Both the position numbers and the translations under genes were made by a program. Positions 8,998-17,186 of a stretch of 64,000 nt of DNA are shown here, in pieces; the first letter of the stretch is position 1, and each line of letters starts with the position of its first letter. The stretch covers positions 1 through 64,000 of the forward strand of contig NZ_JAASAG010000015.1 in the NCBI RefSeq assembly GCF_012726265.1, read 5' to 3'. Origin of the DNA: Streptomyces sp. HNM0575. Its GTDB lineage: Bacteria; Actinomycetota; Actinomycetes; Streptomycetales; Streptomycetaceae. A model generated the notes under the pieces. That model had not been told where the DNA came from. It did no database searches and was given only the letters and a program-made list of their open reading frames with translations.

Positions 8998-10047
8998 ATG
9001 GCCGGCACTGCGCGCACGAGGCCTTCCGGGAGCGACCGGGCGCTGCGGGAGGTGTACGACACCGCGCTGCTGGACCTGGACGGTGTGGTGTACGTCGCGG
9101 GCGACGCCGTCGCGCACGCGGTCCGGTCCCTGGAGGAGGCCCGTGCCGCGGGCATGGGGCTGGCGTACGTGACGAACAACGCGTCGCGCACACCCGGTGC
9201 CGTCGCGGCGCACCTCGTCGAACTGGGCGTGCCCGCCGAGGCGGACGACGTGATCACCTCGGCGCAGGCCGCGGCACGTCTGATCGCGGAACAGCTTCCG
9301 GCGGGCGCACGCGTGCTGGCCGTCGGCGGCGACGGGCTGCGGGAGGCGCTGCGCGAGCAGGGCATGAGCGTCGTCGACTCGGCGGACGACGAACCGGCGG
9401 CGGTGGTCCAGGGATACGGCGGGCCCGGTATGCCGTGGGGAAGGCTCGGCGAGGCGGCGCTCGCCGTCGGCCGGGGCGCGGCGTGGTTCGCCTCGAACGG
9501 CGATGTGACGATCCCCGGCGACAGGGGCGTGGTGCCGGGCAACGGCGCGGCCGTCGAGGTCGTACGGCTGGCGACGCGCTGGATGCGCGACGCCCCCGAG
9601 CCGCAGATCGCGGGGAAGCCGCGTCCTCCGATGCACCGGGAGACGATCCTGCGCACGGGCGCGCGGCGGCCCCTCGTCGTCGGCGACCGCCTCGACACCG
9701 ATATCGAGGGCGCGCACGCGGGCGGCGTCGACTCGATGCTCGTGCTGACGGGGGTGACCGACGCGGCGCAGCTGCTGGCCGCGCGGCCCGAGCACCGCCC
9801 GGCCTATGTGGCCGGGGACCTGCGCGGACTGGCGCAGCCGCACCCGGAGCCCGGCGGCGACGCGGAGAGCGGCTTCGTGTGCGGAGGCTGGACCGCGAGG
9901 GCGGTCGCGGACGGACTCGTGCTGGAGGGCGAGGGCGAAGTGCTGGACGGGCTGCGGGCGTTGTGCGGCGCGGCGTGGACGGCGGCGGGAGACGAGGGCG
10001 GTTGCGGACTGGAGTCGGGCAAGGCCCTTGCGCGGCTGGGGCTTTGA
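8998..10047 (+). CDS. HAD superfamily (IIA, NagD-like) hydrolase
   Basis: A 349-residue haloacid dehalogenase-type phosphatase of subclass IIA. Motif I is LLDLDGVVYVAG (nucleophile Asp near residue 24), motif II is the VTNNAS segment, the Lys motif is GKPRPPMH and the acidic motif is VVGDRLDTDIEGAHAGG. Substrate unknown; relatives remove phosphate from small molecules such as nitrophenyl phosphate, phosphoglycolate or nucleotides. The ATG at 8998 has GAGGAG 11 bases upstream. The C-terminal about 70 residues (FVCGGWTARAVADG...) are an extension seen in Streptomyces relatives. Confidence 0.9.
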   Translation: MAGTARTRPSGSDRALREVYDTALLDLDGVVYVAGDAVAHAVRSLEEARAAGMGLAYVTNNASRTPGAVAAHLVELGVPAEADDVITSAQAAARLIAEQLPAGARVLAVGGDGLREALREQGMSVVDSADDEPAAVVQGYGGPGMPWGRLGEAALAVGRGAAWFASNGDVTIPGDRGVVPGNGAAVEVVRLATRWMRDAPEPQIAGKPRPPMHRETILRTGARRPLVVGDRLDTDIEGAHAGGVDSMLVLTGVTDAAQLLAARPEHRPAYVAGDLRGLAQPHPEPGGDAESGFVCGGWTARAVADGLVLEGEGEVLDGLRALCGAAWTAAGDEGGCGLESGKALARLGL

Positions 10048-10235
10048 GAGGCGGAGCCGGGGATCGTACGGGCCCGTCTCGGGTCGACCAGCCCGGCTCG
10101 GGCCAACGAGCCCGGCCGGGTCAACCAGCCCAGCTGCGGTACGGCTTGGGGCCGGACGAGCCGGGTCCGGACGGGGGGGGTACGGCGGGGGACCGTACGG
10201 ACCGTACGGGCACTGACGAAGCGACGCTGAGATCC

Positions 10236-10285
10236 GGTGACGCCCGGCGCGCGGTGACGCCCGGCGCGCGGTGACGCCCGGCGCG
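10236..10285. repeat. 17-bp tandem repeat, three copies
   Basis: GGTGACGCCCGGCGCGC is repeated at 10236, 10253 and 10270, the last copy losing its final base. It lies in the gap between the convergent HAD and siderophore-interacting genes. Each unit is self-complementary enough to fold, so it may add to termination, but no T-tract is seen. Just upstream (10080-10135) two looser copies of a GGGTC(A/G)ACCAGCCC motif occur. Confidence 0.85.
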
Positions 10286-10310
10286 AGGCGGGCGCGAGGC
10301 GCGAGGCCGC

Positions 10311-11258
10311 TCAGGCGTCCGCGGTGTCCGCCGCGCCCGACACGGCCTCCTCGACGAGCTGTTCCTCCGTCGCGTCCAGCCGCCAGTAGCCGGTGAACTT
10401 GACCCGCATGCGGTCGAATCCGCGCTCCCGTACGAGGTGCCGCCGCAGCGTCTTCACGGTCCCCGCCTCGCCCGCGATCCAGGCGTACGGCGTGCCGGCC
10501 GGGAGGCGGGCCGCGGCGATCGAGGCGAGATGCAGCTCCGTGCGGTGGGCCGCGGAGTTCTCCCTGACGAGCCAGGTGATGTCGGCGTCGGCGACCGTGG
10601 GCAGCTCCTGGATGTCCTCGGCGTGCGGCACTTCGAGCCACACCTTCGCCTGGGTTCCGGGCGGCAGCCACTCCAGGATGCCCGCCACCGCGGGCAGCGC
10701 CGTCTCGTCGCCGCTGATCAGTACCCAGTCCGTGCCGGGCGGGGGACGGAAGTCGACGCCGCCGTTGTCGGCCACGGTGGGGCCGAGGAGGGTGACGCGG
10801 TCGCCAGGGCGTGCGTTCGCCGCCCAGGTGGAGGCGGGGCCCGCCGGGCCCGCCGGTGCGGAATCCGCCGAATCCGCCGAATCCGCATGTGCCGCCTCGG
10901 ACGGATCGCCGATGCCGTGCAGCACGAAGTCGACGTCCAGTTCCTCCTGGGGGACGCGGCGCTGCTCGCGCACGGTGTACGTGCGCATGATGCCCCGCAC
11001 CGCGGGGTCCATGGCCCGCCAGGCCGTGAACCACTCGTCGCCCGCGTCCGTCGGTACGAGCGGGGCGTCCTGGCCCGGGTGCGGGAGGAAGAGTTTCACG
11101 CGCTGGTCGCGTCCGCCGGTGGTGAGGTGCCGCAGCGAGCCGCCGCCGAAGGTGATGCGGAGCATGGTCGGGCCCAGCCGCCGTGTCCGTACCACGCGGG
11201 TGTCGAAGAACTCGAACGGGAGGGTGCGGGCCGGGGCTTCAGGGGCTGCGGTGCTCAT
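10311..11258 (-). CDS. Siderophore-interacting protein (FAD ferric-siderophore reductase)
   Basis: A 315-residue protein of the SIP/ViuB family. Expected role: cytoplasmic reduction of ferric siderophore to release Fe2+, with FAD bound in the first half and NAD(P)H in the second. Visible motifs are TMLRITFGGGSLRHL, the flavin-binding RTYTVREQRR, VTLLGPTV, the DWVLISGDETALPAVAGILEWLP segment and YAWIAGEAGTVKTLRRHLV. A local insert AHADSADSADSAPAGPAGPA around residues 125-145 comes from a 9-bp repeat (GAATCCGCC on the plus strand). It follows the binding-protein gene on the same strand with a 213-base gap, so it may share the iron-controlled promoter. Confidence 0.93.
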   Translation of the reverse strand: MSTAAPEAPARTLPFEFFDTRVVRTRRLGPTMLRITFGGGSLRHLTTGGRDQRVKLFLPHPGQDAPLVPTDAGDEWFTAWRAMDPAVRGIMRTYTVREQRRVPQEELDVDFVLHGIGDPSEAAHADSADSADSAPAGPAGPASTWAANARPGDRVTLLGPTVADNGGVDFRPPPGTDWVLISGDETALPAVAGILEWLPPGTQAKVWLEVPHAEDIQELPTVADADITWLVRENSAAHRTELHLASIAAARLPAGTPYAWIAGEAGTVKTLRRHLVRERGFDRMRVKFTGYWRLDATEEQLVEEAVSGAADTADA

Positions 11259-11471
11259 GGTGCGGGCTCTCTTCCCGGGTGGGCCGTACAGGGGTGTTCG
11301 GGATGCGGGACGGGAGGGACGGAACGGTCCGGTGCCGGAACGGTCCGATGCCGGGACGGCGGGTGCGTACGGCGGGCCGGAGCCGAGCGGGCGGGTACGC
11401 GACGCCCGCGCCCCGTCCGCCGCCCGGTGGCGAGGCGGGCGCGCCGTCGTGCCCGCCCGCCCCGCCGCCGC

Positions 11472-12506
11472 TCAGCTGACCTTCTTCGCGTCCTCGATCG
11501 CCTTGGCGAGGTTCTCCAGCAGGGGAGCCGCGCCGGCGTAGGAGAAGCGGGGCTCGGCGTCCCATGTCGTGACCTGGTCCGCCTTGACCGCGGGCAGGTC
11601 CGACCAGGTCGGCTTGGACTTCAGCGCCGGAGGCTGGAGCGCCTGCGTACGGTTGTCCAGGATGATCAGGTCGGCCTTGTACTTGTCGGCGTTCTCCCAG
11701 CTCAGTTCCTCGAAGAAGCCCTGCTTGCTGACCTTCTTCGGGACGACGATGTCGACGCCCAGTTCCTTGAAGTAGCGCAGGTCCGAGTTGGCCGACGGGT
11801 CGGAGACGTACATCAGGTCCGGCGCCCCGGAGGCCGCCATCACCTTCAGGCCGCCGCTCGCCTTGGCGGCCTTGCGCAGTCGCTCGGCCGCCTTCTGGAA
11901 GCGGTCCTTGTCGTCGGTGACGCGCTTCGCCTTGAGATCGGCGCCGAGGGAGCGGGCCAGCTCGGCGAAGCGCTCGATGGCGTCCCGCATGGAGATCTCC
12001 GCGGTGCGCAGCGCCAGGCTCGGGGCGAGTTTGAGGATCTTGGACTTGCTCTCGTCCGGGACGTACCAGAGGGCGCCGTCGATGTACATGTTCGTCACGA
12101 GCAGGTCGGGCCGGAGCTTGGCGTACTTCTCGATGTCGAACTCGCCGTAGGCGTTGCCGATGACCTTCAGCTTCTTCACATCGAGGTCTCCCGCCAGCAC
12201 GTCGGCGCTGCCGTCCTTCTTCTTCGTCGGGCCGAAGACGCCGGCGATGACGTCGCCGGCGCCGAAGTCGTGCAGGGCCGCGGCGGTGCCGACGTACGCG
12301 ACGACGCGTTCGGGTGCGGCATCGAGACTGATCTTCTTCTTGCGGTCGTCGGTGAACGACCAGGCGCCACCGCCCTTGCCGGAGCCGGACCCCGAACCGC
12401 CGCCGCTGCCGCAGGCGGTGAGCAGAGCCCCGAGTCCCACGGCACCGCCTGCGGCCAGCAGACCACGGCGGGAGGGGCTGGGAGACGACGCGGACGAACG
12501 GGGCAT
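11472..12506 (-). CDS. Iron-siderophore ABC transporter substrate-binding lipoprotein
   Basis: A 344-residue class III periplasmic-binding-type lipoprotein. The N-terminus holds a twin-arginine-like SRRGLLAAGG signal and a lipobox LLTACGSG, so Cys near residue 32 should be lipidated and the protein anchored outside the membrane. A Gly/Ser linker follows. The core has the TroA/FepB-type pattern PERVVAYVGTAAALHDFG, LKVIGNAYGEFDIEKYAKLRPDLLV and DLIILDNRT. It should capture a ferric siderophore and deliver it to the permeases encoded divergently from 12863. The iron box at 12786 lies between the two transcription units. Which siderophore it binds cannot be read from the sequence; the nearby desABCD makes desferrioxamine a candidate. 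Confidence 0.92.
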   Translation of the reverse strand: MPRSSASSPSPSRRGLLAAGGAVGLGALLTACGSGGGSGSGSGKGGGAWSFTDDRKKKISLDAAPERVVAYVGTAAALHDFGAGDVIAGVFGPTKKKDGSADVLAGDLDVKKLKVIGNAYGEFDIEKYAKLRPDLLVTNMYIDGALWYVPDESKSKILKLAPSLALRTAEISMRDAIERFAELARSLGADLKAKRVTDDKDRFQKAAERLRKAAKASGGLKVMAASGAPDLMYVSDPSANSDLRYFKELGVDIVVPKKVSKQGFFEELSWENADKYKADLIILDNRTQALQPPALKSKPTWSDLPAVKADQVTTWDAEPRFSYAGAAPLLENLAKAIEDAKKVS

Positions 12507-12862
12507 GACAGGGCCCTCTCTTCTAGGCTGTTCTCGGTGCTGCTCTGGGATCTCGGTGCTGCTCTGGGGTTTGGGTGCTGCTCTGGGTTACGCCGGTCCG
12601 CCCGGGGTCTCCCGGGCTTCCCGGCGTCTTCTCGGTCTCCGGGTCTTCCCGGGCCCGCGGGGTCTTGCCTTGCCGGTGCTGCGAGTTGGTGCCGACCGGC
12701 TCCCGGAGGTGCCGTCCGGCTCCCGGAGGTGCGGTTCTCCGCCTCGGGAACCGGTCCCGGACACCGCGGTGGGCCCGGATGCCGAGTTAGGTTAACCTAA
12801 CCAAAGTCCCAGTTGTCCAGTGGACCGGGCCTCCGCGCCCCCGTCCCCGACCGGAGCCGTAC
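12507..12862. other. Divergent control region of the siderophore transporter
   Basis: This 356-base gap between the binding lipoprotein and the first permease contains three copies of a 19-base repeat around TCTCGGTGCTGCTCTGGG (12532 to about 12588), a duplicated GGCTCCCGGAGGTGC motif near 12707-12732 and the iron-box palindrome at 12786. The repeats are next to the lipoprotein start and may lie in its leader. No gene is seen here. Confidence 0.7.
12786..12801. promoter_or_regulatory. Perfect iron-box palindrome between divergent uptake genes
   Basis: GTTAGGTTAACCTAAC is a perfect 16-bp palindrome matching the core of the DmdR/IdeR/DtxR operator. It lies 62 bases before the permease start and can control both the plus-strand permease-ATPase operon and the minus-strand lipoprotein gene. 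Confidence 0.92.
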
Positions 12863-14065
12863 GTGACTCTCATCAAGTCCCGCCAGGCGCAGGGCAGTTC
12901 ACCGGCCCCAGACTCCGCGCATCCCGAACGGCCCCCGGAGGCCCGGCAGACCGGGCGGCCCGGCACAGGCGCGGGCACGGACGAGGGCGCCGGTCCGGCG
13001 GACGCCGCGGGCACCGCGGACGCCACGGCCGCCTCCGAGCGGTACGGCATGCCCGCCGGAAGCGGAGGCCGGCGCGGCGGCAACCTGCTCCGCAGCGCCG
13101 GACTGCTCGGCGCCACGGGCCTGTTGGTGCTCGTACTGGCCCTGAGCATCGCCGTCGGCGCGAAACAGCTCTCGCTCCACGAGGTGGTGCAGGGCCTCTC
13201 GGACCCCGGCTCCCCGGCGTACTCCGTGGTGCACGAGATGCGGCTGCCCCGCACCGTGCTCGGGCTGCTCGCCGGCGCCGCGCTGGGCCTCGCGGGCTGC
13301 GTGATGCAGGCGCTGACCCGCAACCCCCTCGCGGATCCGGGGCTGCTGGGCATCAACGGCGGTGCCGCGGCGGCCGTCGTCACCGCGATCTCCTTCTTCG
13401 GGGTCTCCGGTTACACCGGCTACATCGGCTTCGCGTTCGCGGGCGCCGCGGCCGTCTCGGTCGCCGTGTACGCGGTGGGCGGCGGACGCGGCGCGACACC
13501 GGCGCGGCTCGCCCTCGCCGGTACGGCGCTGAACGCGGCGCTCATCTCGTACGTAAACGCGGTGCAGTTGCTCGACACGGCGTCGCTGGACCGCATGCGC
13601 TTCTGGACGGTCGGCTCGCTGGCGCGCGCGCAGGACGACACCAACCTCAAGGCGCTGCCCTTCGTGCTGGCGGGCGTGCTGGTGGCCCTCGCGCTGGCCC
13701 GCCCCCTCAACGCGCTCGCGCTGGGCGACGAGGCCGCCCGCGCACTCGGCTCGCGTCCCGAACTCACCCGCGGCGCCGCCATCGTGGCCGTCACGCTGCT
13801 GTGCGGGGCGGCAACAGCGGCATGCGGGCCCATCGTCTTCGTGGGCCTGATGGTGCCGCACATGGTGCGCTCCCTGACGGGGCCCGACCTGCGCTGGATG
13901 CTGCCGTACTGTGCGCTGCTGGCGCCGGTGCTGATGCTCGGCGCGGACGTGCTGGGGCGGGTGCTCGGACGGCCGGCCGAGCTTCAGGCCGGCATCGTGA
14001 CCGTCGTGCTGGGCGGGCCCTTCTTCCTGTACTTCGTGCGGCGCCGGAGGGTGGCCCGGGCATGA
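12863..14065 (+). CDS. FecCD-family iron-siderophore ABC permease, first subunit
   Basis: A 400-residue integral membrane permease. After about 75 hydrophilic Ala/Gly/Pro-rich residues, the BtuC/FecCD fold begins (LGATGLLVLVLALSIAVGAKQ). Family motifs are RLPRTVLGLLAGAALGLAGCVMQALTRNPLADPGLLGINGGAA and, near the C-terminus, FVGLMVPHMVRSLTGPD and ELQAGIVTVVLGGPFFLYFV. About nine or ten membrane segments are expected. With the next gene it should form the translocation pore for ferric siderophore. The stop overlaps the start of the next gene (ATGA). The long N-terminal hydrophilic extension is unusual for the family. Confidence 0.93.
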   Translation: MTLIKSRQAQGSSPAPDSAHPERPPEARQTGRPGTGAGTDEGAGPADAAGTADATAASERYGMPAGSGGRRGGNLLRSAGLLGATGLLVLVLALSIAVGAKQLSLHEVVQGLSDPGSPAYSVVHEMRLPRTVLGLLAGAALGLAGCVMQALTRNPLADPGLLGINGGAAAAVVTAISFFGVSGYTGYIGFAFAGAAAVSVAVYAVGGGRGATPARLALAGTALNAALISYVNAVQLLDTASLDRMRFWTVGSLARAQDDTNLKALPFVLAGVLVALALARPLNALALGDEAARALGSRPELTRGAAIVAVTLLCGAATAACGPIVFVGLMVPHMVRSLTGPDLRWMLPYCALLAPVLMLGADVLGRVLGRPAELQAGIVTVVLGGPFFLYFVRRRRVARA

Positions 14066-15093
14066 GCGTGATACGTACGGCCGGCGGATACTCCGTCACC
14101 TTCCGTCCGCGGGCGGTGCTCGCGGGCGGCGTGTGCGCGGTGCTGGCGCTCGTCGTCGGCGTCTTCGCCATAGGCAGCGGCGAATATCCCATGGCGCCGG
14201 GCGACGTGCTCCGTACGCTCGCCGGCCAGGGCGCGCCCGCCGACGCGTTCATCGTGAACGAGCTGCGGCTGCCGCGCACCGTGACCGCGCTCGCCGTGGG
14301 CGCGGCGCTCGCCCTCGGGGGCGCCGTGTTCCAGGCCGTCGTGCGCAATCCCCTCGGCAGCCCCGACGTGCTCGGCTTCACGCACGGCGCCGCGGCCGGT
14401 GCGCTGACCGGAATCGTGATCGTGGGCGGCGGCAGCGCGGCGCTCGCGGGCGGTGCGGTGATCGGCGGCGTCGTCACGGGGGTCGTCGTGTACGCGCTGG
14501 CCTGGCACGGCGGGTTGCACGGCTTCCGGCTGGTGCTGGTGGGCATCGGCGTGGCCGCGATGCTCACCGGCGTCAACGGATATCTGCTCACCAAGGCCCA
14601 GATCACCGAGGCCGGCCGGGCCGTGCTGTGGATGACCGGCAGCCTGGACGGGCGCGGCTGGGGGGACTCCGGGCCGCTGCTGGGCGCCATGGCGGTGCTC
14701 GTACCGGTGGTGCTGCTCGGCTGCGAACGCGGGCTGCGGATGATGGAGATGGGCGACGACGCCGCGGGCGCCCTGGGTGTACGGGTGGAGCGGGTGCGCC
14801 TGGTGCTCTTCGGCGCGGCCGTGCTGCTGGTGGCCCTCGCGGCAGCGGCGGCGGGGCCGGTCGCCTTCGTGGCGCTCACGGCACCGCAGCTGGCGAGGCG
14901 TCTGACGAAGGCGCCGGGACCCAACCTCGTACCGTCGATGTGCATGGGGGCCGCGCTGCTGGTCTCCGCGGACTTCGCGGCTCAACGGGCCTTCGGCGGG
15001 CACGAGTTGCCGGTCGGCGTGGTCACCGGCGTACTGGGCGGCGGCTATCTGGTGTGGCTGCTGGCGACGGAGCGCAGGGCGGGACGGATATGA
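14062..15093 (+). CDS. FecCD-family iron-siderophore ABC permease, second subunit
   Basis: A 343-residue partner permease without an extension, starting MSVIRTAGGYSVTFRPRAVL. Typical motifs are LRLPRTVTALAVGAALALGGAVFQAVVRNPLGSPDVLGFTHGAA, the LTGVNGYLLTKAQ segment, the VLWMTGSLDGRGW loop and VAFVALTAPQLARRLTKAPG, which contacts the ATPase in this family. It is joined by four-base ATGA overlaps both to the first permease and to the ATPase gene, supporting equimolar translation of the transporter subunits. Confidence 0.94.
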   Translation: MSVIRTAGGYSVTFRPRAVLAGGVCAVLALVVGVFAIGSGEYPMAPGDVLRTLAGQGAPADAFIVNELRLPRTVTALAVGAALALGGAVFQAVVRNPLGSPDVLGFTHGAAAGALTGIVIVGGGSAALAGGAVIGGVVTGVVVYALAWHGGLHGFRLVLVGIGVAAMLTGVNGYLLTKAQITEAGRAVLWMTGSLDGRGWGDSGPLLGAMAVLVPVVLLGCERGLRMMEMGDDAAGALGVRVERVRLVLFGAAVLLVALAAAAAGPVAFVALTAPQLARRLTKAPGPNLVPSMCMGAALLVSADFAAQRAFGGHELPVGVVTGVLGGGYLVWLLATERRAGRI

Positions 15094-16403
15094 GCGGCGC
15101 GGTGGGGAGCGGTATCGGGGACAGCGCCGGGGCCGGAAGCACCGCCGGGGCCGGGGCCGGGAGCGAAAGCACCGCCGGGGCCGGGGCCGGGTCCGGAAGC
15201 AGCACCGGGGCCGGGGCCGGGTCCGGAAGCAGCACCGGGGCCGGGGCCGGGTCCGGAAGCAGCACCGGCAGCGGTGCGGGTGATGCGAACACGGCGAGTA
15301 CGGGGGCGAGTTGCGATGCAGGGACGGATGCGAGTGCGAGGACGACGACCGTGACGAGGCAGCAGACCCCGCAGGAGCACGACGAGAAGCGCGACCACGT
15401 GGGGGACCACGAGCGCGATCACGAGCGCGATCACGAGCGCGATCACGAGCGCGATCACGAAGGCGAGCGGACGCAGGCGGAGGCGCAGGAGCAGGAACAG
15501 GGGCACGTGTACGAGAAAGGGCGCGTGCCCGAGCAGGGGCCCGAGCAGGGTCCGGGTCCGGCCGGAGCGCCCGGGAAGCAGGAGCCCGGTTCGCCCCCGT
15601 CGCGGCTGACCGGAGACGCCCTCACCCTCGCCTACGACCGGCGTACCGTCTCCGAGCAGCTCAGCGTCGCCGTACCCGGCAACTCCTTCACCGTGGTCGT
15701 CGGCCCCAACGCGTGCGGCAAGTCCACGCTGCTGCGCGCCCTCTCCCGCATGCTGCGGCCCAGGGAAGGCTCCGTGCTGCTGGACGGCGCCGACATCGGC
15801 GCCTTGCCCGCGAAGAAGCTGGCGCGCACTCTCGGACTGCTGCCGCAGTCCTCCGTCGCCCCCGACGGAATCACCGTCGCCGACCTGGTGGCCCGCGGTC
15901 GCTATCCGCACCAGAGCCTGCTGCGGCAGTGGTCGCGGGAGGACGAGCGGGTGGTACGGGAGTCGATGGAGGCGACCGGCGTCGACGACCTCGGCGAACG
16001 CTACGTCGACGAACTCTCCGGCGGTCAGCGGCAGCGCGTGTGGATCGCGATGGCGCTCGCACAGCAGACGCCGCTGCTGCTGCTGGACGAGCCGACCACG
16101 TACCTCGACATCGCCCACCAGATCGAGGTGCTGGACCTGTGCGCGCGGCTGCACGAGGAGGAGGGGCGCACCCTCGTGGCCGTGCTGCACGACCTCAACC
16201 ACGCGGCGCGCTACGCCACGCACCTGATCGTCATGCGCGACGGCGAGATCGTCGCGGAGGGCGTCCCGGGCGACATCGTCACGGCCTCGCTCGTGGAGGA
16301 GGTCTTCGGCATGCCGTGCCGGGTGATCGAGGATCCGGAGACGGGGACGCCGCTGGTCGTACCGGCCGCGCGGGAGCGTGCGCGCGTCGCGCGGGGCGGT
16401 TGA
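15090..16403 (+). CDS. Iron-siderophore ABC transporter ATPase with repeat-rich N-terminal extension
   Basis: A 437-residue ATPase. The C-terminal about 265 residues are a normal FepC/FhuC-type subunit: Walker A GPNACGKST, Q-loop LLPQSS, signature LSGGQRQR, Walker B LLLLDEPTTYLDI and the switch His in VLHDLNHAARY. The first about 170 residues have no place in this family. They contain GAGAGSGSST repeats encoded by a 30-bp minisatellite, then four perfect HERD units from a 12-bp repeat, then a Glu/Gln-rich linker. The start is supported by the ATGA overlap with the permease stop; later in-frame GTG codons before the ATPase domain lack a clear ribosome site but cannot be excluded. Confidence 0.9.
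   Translation: MSGAVGSGIGDSAGAGSTAGAGAGSESTAGAGAGSGSSTGAGAGSGSSTGAGAGSGSSTGSGAGDANTASTGASCDAGTDASARTTTVTRQQTPQEHDEKRDHVGDHERDHERDHERDHERDHEGERTQAEAQEQEQGHVYEKGRVPEQGPEQGPGPAGAPGKQEPGSPPSRLTGDALTLAYDRRTVSEQLSVAVPGNSFTVVVGPNACGKSTLLRALSRMLRPREGSVLLDGADIGALPAKKLARTLGLLPQSSVAPDGITVADLVARGRYPHQSLLRQWSREDERVVRESMEATGVDDLGERYVDELSGGQRQRVWIAMALAQQTPLLLLDEPTTYLDIAHQIEVLDLCARLHEEEGRTLVAVLHDLNHAARYATHLIVMRDGEIVAEGVPGDIVTASLVEEVFGMPCRVIEDPETGTPLVVPAARERARVARGG
15124..15270 (+). repeat. 30-bp minisatellite inside the ATPase gene
   Basis: The unit GTCCGGAAGCAGCACCGGGG plus CCGGGGCCGG is present three times (from about 15191), preceded by two more diverged 30-base copies with GAGCGAAAGCACCGCC. Each unit encodes ten residues of the type GSGSSTGAGA, so copy changes keep the frame. 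Confidence 0.9.
15408..15455 (+). repeat. 12-bp tandem repeat encoding (HERD)4
   Basis: CACGAGCGCGAT occurs four times without a mismatch, then a diverged copy CACGAAGGCGAG. It encodes four HERD units inside the N-terminal extension of the transporter ATPase. Confidence 0.95.
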
Positions 16404-16460
16404 GCGCCGGGCTTGCGGGCGGCGCCATGAGAGCAGGTCGGAAGCGGTAGCGTCGGGGGC

Positions 16461-17183
16461 ATGAGCGAGCCGATGCCGGGCGCAGTGCCGGCACAGCAGG
16501 ACGGAGTGAGCGCGGCGGACCCGGCCGCCTCCGCGGAGCAGACGGGACACGGGGAGCCGGCGGGACACCGGCAGACCGCGGAATCGGGAGCGGCGGCCGA
16601 GCCGGCGGACCGGCACGGGCCGGACCCCACGGCACAGGCCGGGCCACTGCCGCAGTCCCGGCCCCTGGCGCAGGCCGGATCCGGCGGGCCACTTGAGGAA
16701 ACTCCGGCGGAAGAGACGCCGTTGGACGCCGAGTCCCTGGACGAAGCCCCGTTGGACGACGAGCCCCTGGACGAAGCGCCGGTGGAAGAGGCGCCCTGGG
16801 AGCAGGTCCCGGTGGCGGATGGGGATGCCCCGGCGGCGAATGCCCCGGCGGAGGAGCACCCCGGGGAGGAGACCCCCGCAGAGGAGCCTTCGGAGGAGGA
16901 CGACGGACCGCGCCCCCTGGGCCTGCACGTCGAACCGACCGGACACGCCCCCGTGGACGCGCAGTTGAGACGCCTCGAGGACGCCGACCACCTCGCGGTC
17001 TCGGGTCATCTGGAGGTGTACGAGGACGTGCACCGCGGGCTGCGCGAGGCGCTGGCCGGACTCGACCGCTCCCCAACCGGTCCCGTTCCAGGGCCCGTTC
17101 CCGGCTCCGGCCCCGCGCCCGGACCGGGCCACGCACCCGCCCACGGCCGCCCCGTTCCAGGGCCCCAGCACCCACGGAGCTGA
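16461..17183 (+). CDS. Acidic low-complexity hypothetical protein
   Basis: A 240-residue protein of unknown function. Residues 1 to about 150 are Pro/Ala/Glu-rich and strongly acidic, with repeats of the type LDEAPLDDEPLDEAPVEEAP. The only part that looks folded is at about 158-205: LGLHVEPTGHAPVDAQLRRLEDADHLAVSGHLEVYEDVHRGLREALAGLD, probably helical, which may be the conserved core. A Pro/Gly-rich tail follows. No signal peptide or membrane segment. It ends 3 bases before the TTG start of tlyA and is probably cotranscribed with tlyA, nadK and recN. Confidence 0.75.
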   Translation: MSEPMPGAVPAQQDGVSAADPAASAEQTGHGEPAGHRQTAESGAAAEPADRHGPDPTAQAGPLPQSRPLAQAGSGGPLEETPAEETPLDAESLDEAPLDDEPLDEAPVEEAPWEQVPVADGDAPAANAPAEEHPGEETPAEEPSEEDDGPRPLGLHVEPTGHAPVDAQLRRLEDADHLAVSGHLEVYEDVHRGLREALAGLDRSPTGPVPGPVPGSGPAPGPGHAPAHGRPVPGPQHPRS

Positions 17184-17186
17184 CCG

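Noticed and set aside
15124..15455. Possible CRISPR-like repeat array
   Set aside because: The repeats are directly adjacent without unique spacers, are in frame and lie inside a coding region.
10311..16403. Mobile iron island bounded by attachment sites
   Set aside because: No integrase, transposase, tRNA target or flanking direct repeats were found, and base composition looks like the neighbours.
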